DNA from: Moniliella sp. 'wahieum'
Lineage: Eukaryota > Basidiomycota > Moniliellomycetes > Moniliellales > Moniliellaceae
DNA length: 64,000 nt
Assembly (NCBI GenBank): GCA_003971905.1
Contig: RSEE01000026.1
Span: 124,001 to 188,000, forward strand
Reading direction: 5' to 3'
The notes below the pieces were generated by a model that ran no database searches, was not told the DNA's origin, and saw only the letters and a program-made list of their open reading frames with translations. The position numbers were made by a program, and so were the translations under genes. Each line of letters starts with the position of its first letter. Position 1 is the stretch's first letter. Shown here piece after piece: positions 23,249 to 35,477 of this stretch.

Positions 23249-25108
23249 TCACGCAAAGGAGGCGGCGCAGAAAGGGTCGTCCTCATGAACCGGATCCACT
23301 TGGAGGGGGTATGGCAACGGCGGCATTTGAAGCTTGGACACGGGCGGGAAGTGGGTTTCCAAGGCGAGGCTAGGCACAGCGGATGAATGGGCGCGGCGGT
23401 GGCCGCATTTTTCCCGAAAAGGGGCGTGAGAGAGGGCAGGAAATTGGTAGCTTGGCGGAAGACTGTCCAAGCCTGACACTCCTGAGATGCCTAGACCGTT
23501 TGAAAAGAAGCGTGGAGAACTGTCTTGCTCGGTTAGTGTGGGCTCTGCGTGTGGCTCGGGCAGATCCGCCAAGGGCAAGGGGGGTGGCAAGGGAGATGGC
23601 TCACTGCTCGCGCACCCAGGCAGTGAGGGAGAAAGCGCAGGCAATTCCAGCTCATTCCTCCAGATGGGACGGGAGGGCCCGAGAGCATTCAGCTCCGTCT
23701 CCACGTTGCAAAGGAAATCGAGGTCAATCAAGGGTTGACACTCGGCCTCCTCTTCTTCCGATTGGGGATATACCCGCATCGTTGCCTGTCTCTTGAGGCA
23801 TTCCACCTTGTGCAACGCAGCCGCACTGAGGACCACGGCGCCTTCCAGCTCCGTCTGGGTCCTCCCTAGGTCCGACGAAGGGGATCCAGAAGAACGGCAA
23901 GAGGTGTCTCCTCTTCCTCCACATCCAGCGGGGTACTCTCCTCGATGACTTCGACTGGAAAACGAAAACGGACCGACTTTCCGTTTCTGCCCCATGAGCG
24001 ATCCGAACTGATCAACACGGTTTGCGTCTCGGCTTGCTTTAACGCCAAAGCCAACTCGGGGTCATCTCTCAGCCGAGCCGTCACGGGCGTAGGTGTGGGG
24101 GATGCCCCCAAAGCAGCGCTCAAGGTGTGCAGTTCAAGCCTCGGAGACGGCAACGGAGAGAGATCTCGCGAGTGAGGCAAAACAGGGGAAGCAGAGGGGA
24201 GGCTAAGGTAGCTTGGTCTTGCGAATCCGGCCCGGGCCCATTTGGGCCCATAAGCCCATTCAATGCAGCCTGGACTGAGCGATGGGCGCATTCTGCGTCC
24301 ACAGGAGCACGAAGCGAGATGGAGAGATTGACACTTTGAGTGTGGCGTCGGAAAGGACGCGAGCGTGACATCCCTGCTCCAGAGACGGGTGTAGGTGTAG
24401 GTGAAAGCGAAGCATTGGTATTTGTCCCCGGCACGAGTCCTGCTGGCACGCGGGGAAAACAGAAGGGGTAGATGAAGGTTTACCAAACGAGAATTGAGAC
24501 AGGCGGGTCTGTTCGTCAGTTTGTACGTCCTTGTGGACTCTCATGCTGTGAAGTGGTGGGTGTCGGCTGCAAAGTCCAGTCAGCACCGTTTTCCAGCAAT
24601 GAGAGTGTACCCCTTACCTGAGATCGTGGGAAAGACCAGCCACGCACTCCAGTAGGGCGAGTAGGCGTTGGGGCAGTAACAATGGGAACTGGTATAGGGT
24701 CCGAGTTTTGCAAACCAACTGGCCTTGGGGCGATGGCGAAGATGAAAGGTGGGTGGAGACACCAGAAGGTGCAAGTGATGGAGCAGCCAAAGGCAAGGCG
24801 GCAAAGGTGCGCGACTGAGAGCGGGAATGGGAGCGTTGGTGGGGTGGAGGACGAGTGAGAAAAGGAGGGGTGGTCGAAGAAGCTTGGAAGTTGTGTTCGG
24901 TTGGAGGTTCAGGCCGAGTCGGCAGCTGCAGTAATGTTGCTGACATCGCGGGTCACATCGAGCAAGGCACTGGATGAGGGCAGGGAGGTGGATGGAAGCA
25001 GGCGGTTGAGGGAGTGCGGGTTGAGCGTCTGGGCCCGGCGGTGGCGGCTGTGAGGCCGGTGCGGTGGGTGATGACACGAGTGGGCGAATGTGGAGATGGT
25101 TGCTCCAT
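23249..25108 (-). CDS. Large Pro/Ser-rich disordered protein, unrecognised
   Basis: Start at 25108 gives MEQPSPHSPTRVITHRTGL; a 51-bp intron (24567-24617, GTAAGG...TTTGCAG) follows FPRSQ. Downstream, across frames, are low-complexity Ser/Pro/Thr segments, a more ordered block (LRDDPELALALKQAETQTVL then GRNGKSVRFRFPVEVIEEST, about 23930-24090), an acidic stretch (SEEEEAECQPLIDLDFL) and the end VDPVHEDDPFCAASFA at 23249. Short basic-aromatic and acidic motifs like KSVRFRFPVEV resemble linear docking motifs of regulatory proteins. No enzyme domain is visible. At least three frame changes are needed. Convergent with the Mbp1-like gene. Confidence 0.6.
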
Positions 25109-25854
25109 CGTCAGTTCATCCGCGGACCCCACGGCCTGTGAGAAGAGATGGGACGAAGCAGGACGGAGGTGGTTAATAGGTGGGAAGATGGGGTTGCTGC
25201 TGCCAGGAAAAGCGTTGAGGGTGTTGGGTGAGGGGAGCAGTATGGGGGCATGATGGTGGGAGTGGTGGACGACCAGTTGGATGTGGCTGGATGGACCAGG
25301 CACAATAATTCAAGTCCTTCGGAGCATCTACTGCCGGGGCAAAAGCATCACATGTCGCTCTGCGGGATGATCGAGAGGTCAATCATTAATCATTAACCAT
25401 CGATCTCCCTTTCGATCATCGATCGATCTTCTGCATCAGTAGGTACATCCATACGTCAGTACACTCAGTACTGAACTACTGAACCATTGCAGTAGATGCT
25501 GGCGGATGTGGCCTGGGGCCTGTGGGGGGATGGAGAGTAGGTCGCGAAGAAAAACACCTACTAGTATGCTGGGGCACCAGCAAACCGCCAGCCAGCCCCT
25601 TGGATCGGCAGGGCGGCAGAACCGCAGTAAAACATTTTAGCGTTGCGAGACACCGCTACGCACATCCTCTCCCCCTAGGCCCGGCGCTGGCCTACTCCTG
25701 CGCCTGCCGCAGTGGGGATTGGATAGTGGAGCGTGCAATCTGCGATGCTTAATGCAATCGACCCCACGCCACGCCTGGTGCAAGCGTGACATGGACATTG
25801 CTGGTGGGGCGCGTGCACTGAGTGAGTATAAGTACTTGCTGAGTCCGTTCATTC

Positions 25855-25990
25855 AACCTCAACGTCAACGTTCAACGTTCAACCTCACTGCCTCCGTTGC
25901 GCATACACCTCCCCATAGCGTGTAGTAGCAGCAGTTCCTAATGGCGTGTGACATGTGACATGTGACGCGTGACATGTGACATGTGACACT
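25855..25990. repeat. AACGTT array followed by (GTGACAT)n array
   Basis: TCAACGTCAACGTTCAACGTTCAAC (about 25858-25882, partly) and then four to five GTGACAT units with one GTGACGC variant (about 25946-25987). Both have 7-bp periods with palindromic cores. Confidence 0.85.
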
Positions 25991-26137
25991 GAGATCGATG
26001 AGAGGTTGAGTGCACTCCATGGGAGCATTTCATATTGATCGATGATCGATGATCTCGTCGATCACGCATCATATATCATGCATCATGTCGATCATGCCAT
26101 CGAGTTCAGCCGCTCATATTCTTACTCCATGGATGGT

Positions 26138-26192
26138 CGATGGGCAGCGCTTGGCGCTTGCTTGCTTGGTGCTTGCTTGCTTGGTGCTTGAT
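26138..26192. repeat. GCTTGCTTG(G/C) short tandem array
   Basis: Two near-identical copies of a GGTGCTTGCTTGCTT unit of about 16 bp. Confidence 0.75.
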
Positions 26193-28079
26193 GAGACACT
26201 CCCCATCCTTCGCTTGCGCAGCGCCCCCGTCTCTCTTCAACACACCTGCAGGCAGTAGATGTTTGATGGTGATGCGGTAATGCAGGTGCATGGAATGGTT
26301 GATGAAGCTATGAAGGATGGATCGGAGGACAAGTGAACAAAATGATGCCTCCACCTCAGGCCTCAGGCCCCTCAGGCCAAGCGCAACGGGGCCGTGCTCC
26401 ATAGCCTTCCATGGCCCCAAAGTGCCCTTCCTGCTGCACGCTTGTGTGCCTCCAACGCCAGCTATGCCCAGCGCCCCGCCCACACGACAGCCGCTTTGTT
26501 ATTCTGCTGGCGTTGCAATACACAAGCTTATTCCTCCATCATTCATCACGCATCATGCATCGGCTAGTGACCAAGTGACGTAGTGCCTGGCGACTGAAAC
26601 CGGATCTACCTCTCTTAAGCTTTAAGCTTTACTGTAAGCTTTACACCGATCCGCCCCCCCTGTCCAAGCAAGGCAGTCTATCCAGCGCTCGGCTCCCAAT
26701 TTAACCGCAGTGCTCCCTAGTGCCTCTTGCTGATCCTCTGTGACCCCATGCTTCGTGTACCACGCATCACATGTATCATCGATTAATAATTGATCATCGA
26801 TCATCCACCATTGCATCCGCATCACGCGCCACGCGTCAGATCGGCCAGAGCGGCAAATACGATCGGAAGCAGGCGGAAGCTGCCCGCGTGCTGTGCCCAG
26901 TGTAACATGTGATCAGCACCGACAAGCCACGGGAGCAGTCCGCTCGGTGCTGGCGCTGCGGGCTTCTGCTGGACCCAGAAACTTCAAGGCACTGGATCGG
27001 CGCAAGTCGCAGTAGACAGGAACCCGCTCGGCGGTGCTGTCGTTTCTGTCGGTGTGGTGGATATGGCACAGCTCTTCCTTTCCTCTGTAACATGTAACCT
27101 CTCCGTTGGTCACCAATCGGACCCAGAAACTATAAACAGATGCACCTGACCGGACTGCTCTTTTGAGCTCTACCAACAACCAATCGTTAAACGATCCTTA
27201 TAAACACGAGCCTCAGAACCTTCCGCTCACCACACCGCGAGGACTGCACCTATGGCGTCTCCAAGTGCCTCAGAGAACGCTGCTCAGCCTGAGCGCTTGG
27301 CACATGTCAACACGTCCAACGTTCAACACTACGCTCACTCAATGTTTAACACGTTTAACCCTCCGTGTCGCTTGTGTCGCATGTGTCAACGTGATCATCG
27401 ATCATCGATCAACATCAAACAGCGGCTGGATTTTTTTCCACAGCTCATTAGGTGATTTCCACAGTGCCGTGGCCACAGAGAGACAACACTAAGGCCATTA
27501 AACCGGCTATTAACCGTTTTAAGTTGCTGTTTTGGCCAGAGGGAGTTTTCAAGATCTCACAACCCCACCTATTAAGGCCTAAGATCTAACCGGCATGATC
27601 ATTTCGGCTGTTCGGGGGCCTCCCGCAGCCTCAAAACACCACTTAATAGGGTGTCTAGGTTCTCTCTGTTGCGTTAAACAGAGTATACTGCAACTGTTAC
27701 TACCAACCCATATCCTCTCTTTTTTGGCTGGAAATCCAAAGCGGGGTCGTTGTCGGTCCACAGCATACAGCTTTTTACCAGGCCAACGGCGACGCTAATA
27801 TAGCGATGCAACTGTTGAGATTGGATTGCCATCATGTGTGTTTTCTGATGTATCACCTTCGGGTACGCCGGACGCGCCTCCTACGTTCCCAATCGCGCAG
27901 CGTGCGGTCCACCTCCATTCCTGATCCTCCGATTGATCCAGGTCCCATCACGCAGGAGTCAGTGCGCATTGCCTTCCTCCCACACCTCGTCTCATCCACT
28001 TCTTCCACGGTGGGCTCGTTGTGGATGTGGGTGTCGGGATGGAGCGCATGAGATGAAGAACGGCTCCGCCTGCTTCATG

Positions 28080-29000
28080 TAATGCACCAAACTTGGACTG
28101 GGTGCGGGTGCAGCTATGATGTGCTCAAGCAAGGACATGCTGCTCGTGGAGCAGGACCGCGTGCGGAGCTGCAAACCAATCTTGACCTGCTTTTATCGCT
28201 GAGCCGGAGGCATGGGGCTGCGACGGAGTTGAGGAGATCCAAGTGTGGTAGAGCTGCTTGCTGTTGCCGACCACGTTGCGACAATCGCCATCGTCAAACT
28301 TCTGGAGCATGTCGAAGCGATCATCCTTTGTACTTTGGGGGTCCTTATCGGCCCGGTTCCGTCTGAACTCCTTTCAGAACCATCAAAATCGGCCAGCATC
28401 GTCCAACTCGCCCTCGATCTGCATGTTTCGGAGCAGGTGGGGCAGCTTAGTCTGAGTACTGTGCCGCCATAGTAAGAGGCGTCCCTCACGGATGATGCCA
28501 TCAACTTTGGGCATGTCCTGCCTCAGGTTGGCAAGTGAGCCACGATCGGCGACAATCCACCCCTCCCACTCACACGTACCCACTGTACCTAGAGTCCATC
28601 TTCCCGAATCAGCTCCCAGTCTCGCTCGCTCGACGCTTGCGCAATTGAGTGCGAGGTCTGACGTGCCGTCTTCCAAAATTTCCGCAGCTCGGCCGTAATT
28701 CCTGGTTCTTGTCCGAAAAATGGTAATGTCATCCAGGTACGCCATCACAGTGCCTCAGCGGCAACTTCTCCTTTCTGCAATTGAGAAGAAAACCAGGGCG
28801 AGGGGATCGCCCTGCCGGATGTCCTCGCCGACACAACACCCGTCTCATTCCCGTCCGACACGACCCAAAGCTGGGTGTGAAACCATGATCCACCAGCCCA
28901 AAGAAAGGAGATGGACAAAATGATGGAGTGCGTTGGCGAGCATGCGACGGCTCACAGTGTTGAAAGTGTTGTGGTAACATCGAGCACTGGAATAGAGAAC
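28080..29000 (-). mobile_element. Decayed LINE-like (non-LTR) reverse transcriptase fragment
   Basis: On the minus strand, two RT catalytic-core motifs lie in the right order and spacing: EDIRQGDPLALVFFSIA (about 28778-28828, the RQGDPLSPxLF motif of non-LTR elements) and MAYLDDITIF (about 28720-28748, the YxDD active site). They are followed by about 600 bp that still reads protein-like in pieces (for example QKFDDGDCRNVVGNSKQLYH). Stops and frame changes interrupt the region; no endonuclease, RNase H, poly-A or target-site duplication was identified. A LINE-type RT is favoured because of the QGDPL motif. Limits are approximate. Confidence 0.6.
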
Positions 29001-30427
29001 ATGGGGCATTACCTCTATTACGGTTTGTCACTCACTGGATTTTACGCGACTACGGGGTTGTGGCTAGTGTGATGGGGGTAAAGGTTACCCCCAGTCTCCA
29101 CATCCTCATCATACGGGTTGAATACAACTGATCCACAAGAAGAGACGCCCGATATATATATGTGGAAAGCAAATCTGCTTGCGATTCCCATACATAGTAT
29201 GTGGTCTAAGGCACGTGGCCTCTCGCGCCAGTGTATAAATAAGGAAGATCCACTAGCCACGTGGCTCATTTATAGGAGAGCGAGAAGATGAGGTGGTCTT
29301 TTTGCGTCGTATTGTGGAGCCGATCAGGCTGATCGATGATCTCTCTTCCTATATACATCCAGCCCATCAGGCCCATGAGGCCTGAGGTGTCCTTATTGGA
29401 TGCCACGTGTCTCAACAGAGCTTAAGCCTTCAAGCTACTGTTCAAGCTTCAAGGAAGAAAAAAAGGGGCAGAGGGAGCGTGAAGAGAAGGACAGAGTGGA
29501 AGATGCACTCGCACATCATGCATCAACGTAGAAAAAGTATAAGCCGCATATTAGCCGTGCCTATACTATTAGTATTTTTGTATGTAAGTGTGGCTTATTG
29601 TTTCTGTATGCTGTGTTGGGAACCTTCTCCCACACGTGCGTGGTCACACAACATACATTGTGATCTTGATGAAGTTGAGATGGAGATACGGACCACATTG
29701 CATACAAGTCAAGGTGTCTTTCTCTTCATTACGCGTTACGTTCATCCACATCCCATATGCCCCCACTCTTCCGTCGGGAGGCGCAAGCTCGAGCGACTAC
29801 ACACACATACATAATGCGCTGTTCTCGGAAGAAAACAGCGACGCAGAAAGCTGCTGCTCGGTCACCCATATGGTCATGCATGGGTCGTGCGCATTTGCCC
29901 ACCAATGCTTTGGCCGTGTGCTCTTGCCACAGTGTGGAGCAGATAAGATAGGGTCTCTCGGCGGGTTCTGCCCTGCTCTGCCCTGCTCTGCCCCCGTGCT
30001 CGCGTCAAAAGCTTCGAGTGAACTGCGGTGTGGACAGTCCCGCCGTGCCGGATGTGCAGCCAGCACTTGCCAAGCCAAATCCAGCCATCACCCATCCGTC
30101 ACCCATCGCTGCGACCAATCGTGGCGCGATTCAGCCAACTATAGATGGAAGCACACGCTCGCACATGCACGCACTAGCAGCGGCACTGCATCCAATATTC
30201 ATACTTACCGCAGCCGCAGTACGGCCATGTGGGATTATATCGCTTTCCCCCATTCACAAGCCTCAAGGTGACATTCAAGGCCCCCCACATCGTCTTACCT
30301 AGGCCATACCGCGTCGCCTCCACATCTCCACCACACTCGATCAGTACGACCCAGTCCCAAAGGAATGCACACTAATAATAGACTCTCGTCGGTGTTTCCT
30401 GTCGCCTTGTCTTCTTGCCCCACCATC

Positions 30428-32404
30428 ATGTCGGAGTCCATCCACCACTCTGCGAGTCCGTCAGACAAGTCCCAGCTCCCCGACAGCGGATATGTCCCCA
30501 CCACACTCTACGACTCTCATGCCGCTCTCGCAGCAGCCGCGACGGATGAACAGGCCGACTTGGATGACAAAGTCTTATTCGACGAGAAGGTAGAGGTGAA
30601 AGTAACAAGTTGGACCAATTCGCAGGCAAGGTTCGGAGCTATGGCGATTTGTCTGGCGTGGATCCCGAGCTGGCCAAGACGCTCTTTGACCAAGATAATG
30701 TTCGAGAAGCGTTCACCTCCCGCCAACTTGCTATGATATCCTTGGCTGGTACGTCCCTTTCCTCTCTATTTGGCATAGTGTAGACGTCAGGCATTCATCA
30801 AATTAACCACAACCGGGGCAGGTTCTGTCGGGACGGGTGTTTTCCTTGGTGTGGGAAGGGCCTTGGCAACTGCTGGACCTCTTTCACTTTTGCTAGGATA
30901 CTTGATTGTGGGAGTGTTTGCCTGTTCGATGCTCTTCTGTCAAGCCGAGGTACGTTAGCCTCTCCCATCTGTATTCTGCGATGCAAAGCCTGACCCGTCC
31001 AGCTTTCCACGTTGGCACCAGTGAGCGGGTTCTATGTTCGCCACAGCGTATGTTTGTATCCAAGGGACTGGCATTTGCTAGTGGTTGGGCCATGCTGTAC
31101 GGTAACTTTGTCAGCCTTCCGGCAGAGTTTACGGCGGCAGCAGCGTTGGTCCAATACTGGAACGATAGCATCTCTCCGGCCGTGTTTATTACCATCTTTG
31201 GCGTCGTTCTCCTTGCAACCAATTTGACCTTCACGCGTCTTTACAGCGAGACGGAGTACGCCTTCTCCATCGTCAAACTCACAACTGCTATTGGCCTTGT
31301 CATATTCTGCATTTGTTTGGACCTTGGAGCCGGTCCCCATGGCCACATGACCGGTTTCCAGTACTGGCGCAATCCGGGCCCGATGGCTGAGTACTTGCTC
31401 AAGGGCGCCAGAGGTCGCTGGTTCGGTTTTGGTACACGCTCACCAACGCTGCGTACAGTTACCAAGGGATTGAAACCATCTGCGCTGCGGCAGCTGAAAC
31501 GCGCAACCCACGCCAGGCATTACCTCGTGCCGCCAAGCGCGTATTTATCCGCGTAGGAGGGATTTACATTTTGCTTGTTTTCTGTGTCGGCTTGGTGGTC
31601 CCTACACTGATTCTCGTCTTGTCAACTCGTCCGGTACAGCCTCGGCATCCCCCTATGTCATTGCTGCCTCCAACGCAGGTGTCAAAGTGTTGCCCTCAAT
31701 TCTCAACGCAGTCTGTATCACATCTGCGTATAGCTCCGGTGCGGCAGGTACGCTTGCTGCGTCCCGCTCCGCAATGGCCCTGGCCAACATGGGATTTGCT
31801 CCCAAGGCGTTTCTCAAGACCCATCGGTGGGGTGTGCCTTGGGTGGCGGTACTGGTTGTCACTGCGGGCTTCCCCTTGGGGTACACGGTGGTGAGCTCAA
31901 GTGCAACGCAAGTGTTTGGGTACTTGCAGAGTGTCGTCTCATCGCTTGCCTTGTACCAGTGGGTGGTCACATGCATCATTTTTCTGCGTGTGTATTACGC
32001 CATGCGTGCCCAAGGGATTCCCGTTCTCCCTGCCATGGCAAAGCTGGTTCCAGCCGTATCTGGCCTGGATCGGACTGCTGGGTCCTCTTTCTGTCTCTTG
32101 ACAGGGGTTTTGAGTTCTTTGTGACAGGCAATCAGGAGCCCCAAACATTCATCTCAGCCTATTGCTGCCCAATCGTCAATGTGCTTGTTTGTTGGGGTAC
32201 AAGTTTCACTGGAACACCCCTGTGGATCCCACTCAGCGAAGTCCCCATCCAACCGTGGATTACCCAGTTCCGCCAGAACCCGGAGCCGCTAGAGCCGAAA
32301 CCTACGGGTTGGATTCGTTTCGTGAGCTGGATCTGGTTTTGATGATACCCTTGCCCACTCATTGCAGTGTCATGAGGATGTACGGCATGACCTCCGGATC
32401 ATGA
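30428..32404 (+). CDS. Amino-acid permease (APC/AAT family)
   Basis: Proton-coupled amino-acid uptake at the plasma membrane. Starts MSESIHHSASPSDKSQ at 30428 with a hydrophilic cytosolic N-terminus, then SRQLAMISLAG before an intron (about 30749-30821, GTACGT...GGGGCAG) and GSVGTGVFLGVGRAL, the family's first helix. A second intron (about 30951-31001, GTACGT...GTCCAG) precedes LSTLAPVSG. Further blocks are NFVSLPAEFTAAAALVQYW, TRLYSETEYAFSIVKL, NAAYSYQGIETICAAAAET with NPRQALPRAAKRV, GFAPKAFLKTHRWGVPW and ALYQWVVTCIIFLRV. About 12 membrane helices are expected. Frame changes lie near 31040, 31420, 31610, 32050 and 32200. The end at 32404 is provisional, since ETYGLDSFRELDLV may be close to the true C-terminus. 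Substrate cannot be read from sequence. Confidence 0.9.
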
Positions 32405-33271
32405 TAGGAGTGACCGAAGGATGGTCTTGCATATACGTCCCCTCTTTCATTTTTTTACGTTCAACGTTCACACTTCCAATGCTCAACAGTTTCGGTGCCG
32501 GGCACCATCACTGTTTGTCCTTCTATAATGTGCACAAGCACCACACCGCAGACAAACTGAAGGGTGCAACTTTTCCCCCGACCTCCCTTTTATAGAAGGT
32601 AGCTCCGTGCCGCTTCCCACCCGGATTGATGCATCGCGGCGCAAAGCAATTTGTGAGGTGGCAAGGACGGTCTTCGAAGAGCTGCTAGGGTGTAGAACTG
32701 ATCATATACATCGTACGTACCGAAAACGAGACCGTTTTCTCTTCGGAATGCGAGCTATGAATAGGTGAGAAGAGAGTAGTCAGCACAAAAGGCGAGGGCC
32801 ATGGGGAGGTATTATTTCTCTCTTAGATTTGAGTTGAGAGAGACATCCACCAAAAAGGGGCACGGCTAACGTCCAAACCACTCTTTGCCATAGCCAATCG
32901 CCGATATTCTGCCTCGTATACTACCAGATGTGAGCGAAGAACCCACACTCCTAATAAGGGTTCCGGTTCACACCACCATCATATCCCGTTTGCTAACCGT
33001 ACTCTGCTGACAGTTGCGCCCACAGTGTAGTGATCGATATGAAGACAACATGCGACAATTCATCAACCAAAAAGGATGGAGAAGCAATATACATACGCTC
33101 ATCGCCCATTCAAGCTAAAGGGCAACCCCCGAAACCAGTCTGTCCCATACCTGCCGGGTAGGTATAGAGGCGTACATGCAGAGTGTGGCTGAATGAAACG
33201 TGTAAACGCGAATAATACAATGCGGGAGTGCGTTCACCTCCTCCTGGGACGGACAGTGAGCACACCATGGT
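32405..33271. other. Intergenic, convergent gene ends
   Basis: Between the 3' ends of the permease (+) and the Smr protein (-). Nothing gene-like seen. Confidence 0.55.
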
Positions 33272-35477
33272 TTACATCATAGTGGTACCCTTCCCGGTCC
33301 AGAGCGCCATAATGTTGGGTTTGATGACTGCAACGTTCTTGGGCGAGTGTCGACCTACACCCGTAATAATCTGCAGGTCACCCTTACCTGTCCTGCCCTG
33401 GCTCGTGTGTCCCAATCCCGCAACAAGTCTCTCGTCACCGCCATGGCCTCAGTGAGAGAGAGGTGGTGGAGATCAATCACCTCACCCGTTGGCTGGAGGA
33501 ATGGTTGACGTGACCCCCGTCTTGGCGCATGGCAACCAACGCATGGGCGGCCCGTGCACTCCATAACTTGATTTCTGCATCCAGCTCCTGAGCGCGCTGG
33601 GCATGGTGTGCGCTGGCACCCCCCCGGGCCAAATTGGCCGCCTTGCCCTTAACTCCAGGGCCTTTGCCCGAATGCGCAGCAGCTGCAGACTGAAGCGCCT
33701 CAGTACGAGCCTTACGCGCCGTGGCCTCCATCTGCCTGCACTGTTCGTACGTGTACCCCCCACTGCCTCCCCCGGGTGAACTCGAGGGTTGGCGCGCCGC
33801 CACAGCCGCAGGCACGCCCAGCGTCTGTGGCCCTGCCGCTGCCGATGGTAGCGATACGATCGGGGCTCGGGAGAGCTTGTCCAACAGCGTCTCCTCCTCT
33901 TCGCGGGCTACCTTACTGCCTGATCGACCAGAGAAGGTACCATTGTGCTTCTTGCCCGTGAAAGTAAAGGCGCCCTCACCTGGCTTGACTTGCTTTACCA
34001 CTCGCACAGAGGGTGCATCGACACGGACGAAATCGGCGCCAGTAGGGTCCGAGTTGCCCTTCTCGTTCGTGGACACGGTGGAAAGCCCAATCGCGGGCGG
34101 GCCATCGTTCAGTAGCTTCATTAGTGATACTGTGCCGTGTGCGTACGCTCTAAGAGATGCGCAAGTGTTGGGTCGGCAAGTCCAAGTCCGAGCCAGCCTG
34201 CATCGGGAAGCTCTTGGGGGGCACGACCGGTTGCTTTGCGCCAGCCGTGTACGGACTTTAACAGGTTCAGCAGGTCAAGCGCCTCGTCCTCCTGCGCTCG
34301 CACAGCGCGAAACACTACGCCCGCCAACTGCACAGGTTGTGCTACCATCGCAGCCAGGACGTGTACCTCGGGACTCCACTCTTTCCCTTGGGGGGAATTT
34401 TGGCGCAATTTGACGGGGCCTTCTCGGAGGAAGAGTGGACCACCACACGCACAGTCTCAGCCAAGTCCAGTCCAAATTTTCGATAGGTCACAGAAGGGCT
34501 TTCCTCCATGCCTGTTCGGGAGGGGGAAGGAGAGAGCCGAGTTGGTCAAGGATGGAGGAAGCGAAAGCCCACTCATTGTCCGTAACAAGTTTGCCCGTAT
34601 TGCTCGCTCCCAGGGACTGGGCCGGTGGGTCGGGCTCCGACGACAGACGAAGCGCAAACGCTTCGTCTGACTCCCCCTCCTGTGCCACGAGGGAGGAGGA
34701 TGAAGGCAAATCAGTTCCCTTGACGAGTTTTTCTGCTTTCCCCTTTCTGGACTGGCCCTTTCCCTTCGGCTTGGGGAGGGCCAAATCTGTCCCGCCTTGC
34801 CTTACATTCCCCATACGAACCACGGTGGCACCCTTCTTCTTCTTCTTGAAGACTTGCGAACGCGCATCACCGCCCCCTCCAACTGACATGGCAGGCGAAG
34901 TGATGCGGGGAGACTGGGGGGGGACAGGTGGACAGCCGACCGGCGAAGCCAGGGATGATGGAAGGGACGACTGAGGCGGTATCGGCGAAGTGAGAGCTGA
35001 CGAACTCTGACTTACAAGATAAGGGGACTGCGCCGAGGAAGATGAGACACTGGTGTCCAAAACAAGCGGGCTGCGCTGGGTTTGCGCAGCCCGGCGGGAT
35101 GACGCAGTAGGAAGGTGTATGGGCCGCATGGGGACCGCATCCAGTTCTTGTTCCCCTTCTGCATCTTCAGATTCTTGCACAGAAGAAGAAGAAGGAGATC
35201 TCGGTGATGCGGCGCCAGCTCCCTCTTGGGCGGCGAAGAGGATATCGAGGGCGGCGTTGAAGTCGCCATGGGCGGTAGCGAGGGCGTCCTCAAGGACGTC
35301 GAGGGGGTGTTCAGGGAAGACTGTGAGGAGAGAGACCAAAGCGTCGGAGCTGGCTTCGGCTTCAAACTCGCTGATGGTATGGCTCTGCTCAGGCGCATCA
35401 GACGGGGATGCCGGAGGTTGGAGCGCATTCTCGAGTTGCAGCTGCTGTGTTTGCTGGACTAGCTCGGCGCTTTCCAC
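33272..35477 (-). CDS. CUE domain + DUF1771 + Smr domain protein
   Basis: Smr-domain proteins are putative nucleic-acid nucleases; the eukaryotic CUE-DUF1771-Smr group is linked to translation quality control and no-go decay (Cue2/N4BP2-like). Start MESAELVQQTQQLQLEN at 35477. A CUE/UBA-like segment (about residues 45-85) reads VFPEHPLDVLEDALATAHGD; a long Ser/Pro-rich linker with KKKKKG follows. DUF1771 is at about 33520-33750 (TYEQCRQMEATARKARTEAL). The Smr core is VIDLHHLSLTEAMAV (about 33440-33480) and IITGVGRHSPKN (about 33330-33370). The usual DLHG is DLHH here, and the xGxG loop is TGVGRHS. Frame changes occur near 34490, 34130, 33490 and 33380. About 700 residues, within range for the group. 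Confidence 0.85.

Larger units (their letters stand above)
25109..30427. other. Gene-poor block with short-word repeats and a retroelement remnant
   Basis: About 5.3 kb without a supported host gene. It is dense in ATCGAT, AACGTT, ACATGT, AAGCTT and ATGCAT arrays (25380-27420) and holds a decayed reverse transcriptase (28080-29000). One open stretch of about 227 codons at 29588-30271 lacks any recognisable motif. Confidence 0.55.

Noticed and set aside
23096-23386. Plus-strand open stretch of 96 codons
   Set aside because: Overlaps the end of the disordered minus-strand protein and purine-rich 3' DNA; no protein features.
29588-30271. Longest open stretch in the gene-poor block, 227 codons on the plus strand
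   Set aside because: Cys- and His-rich composition of chance type, no domain, no splice logic, and it runs through AT-poor repeat-like DNA; not called a gene.
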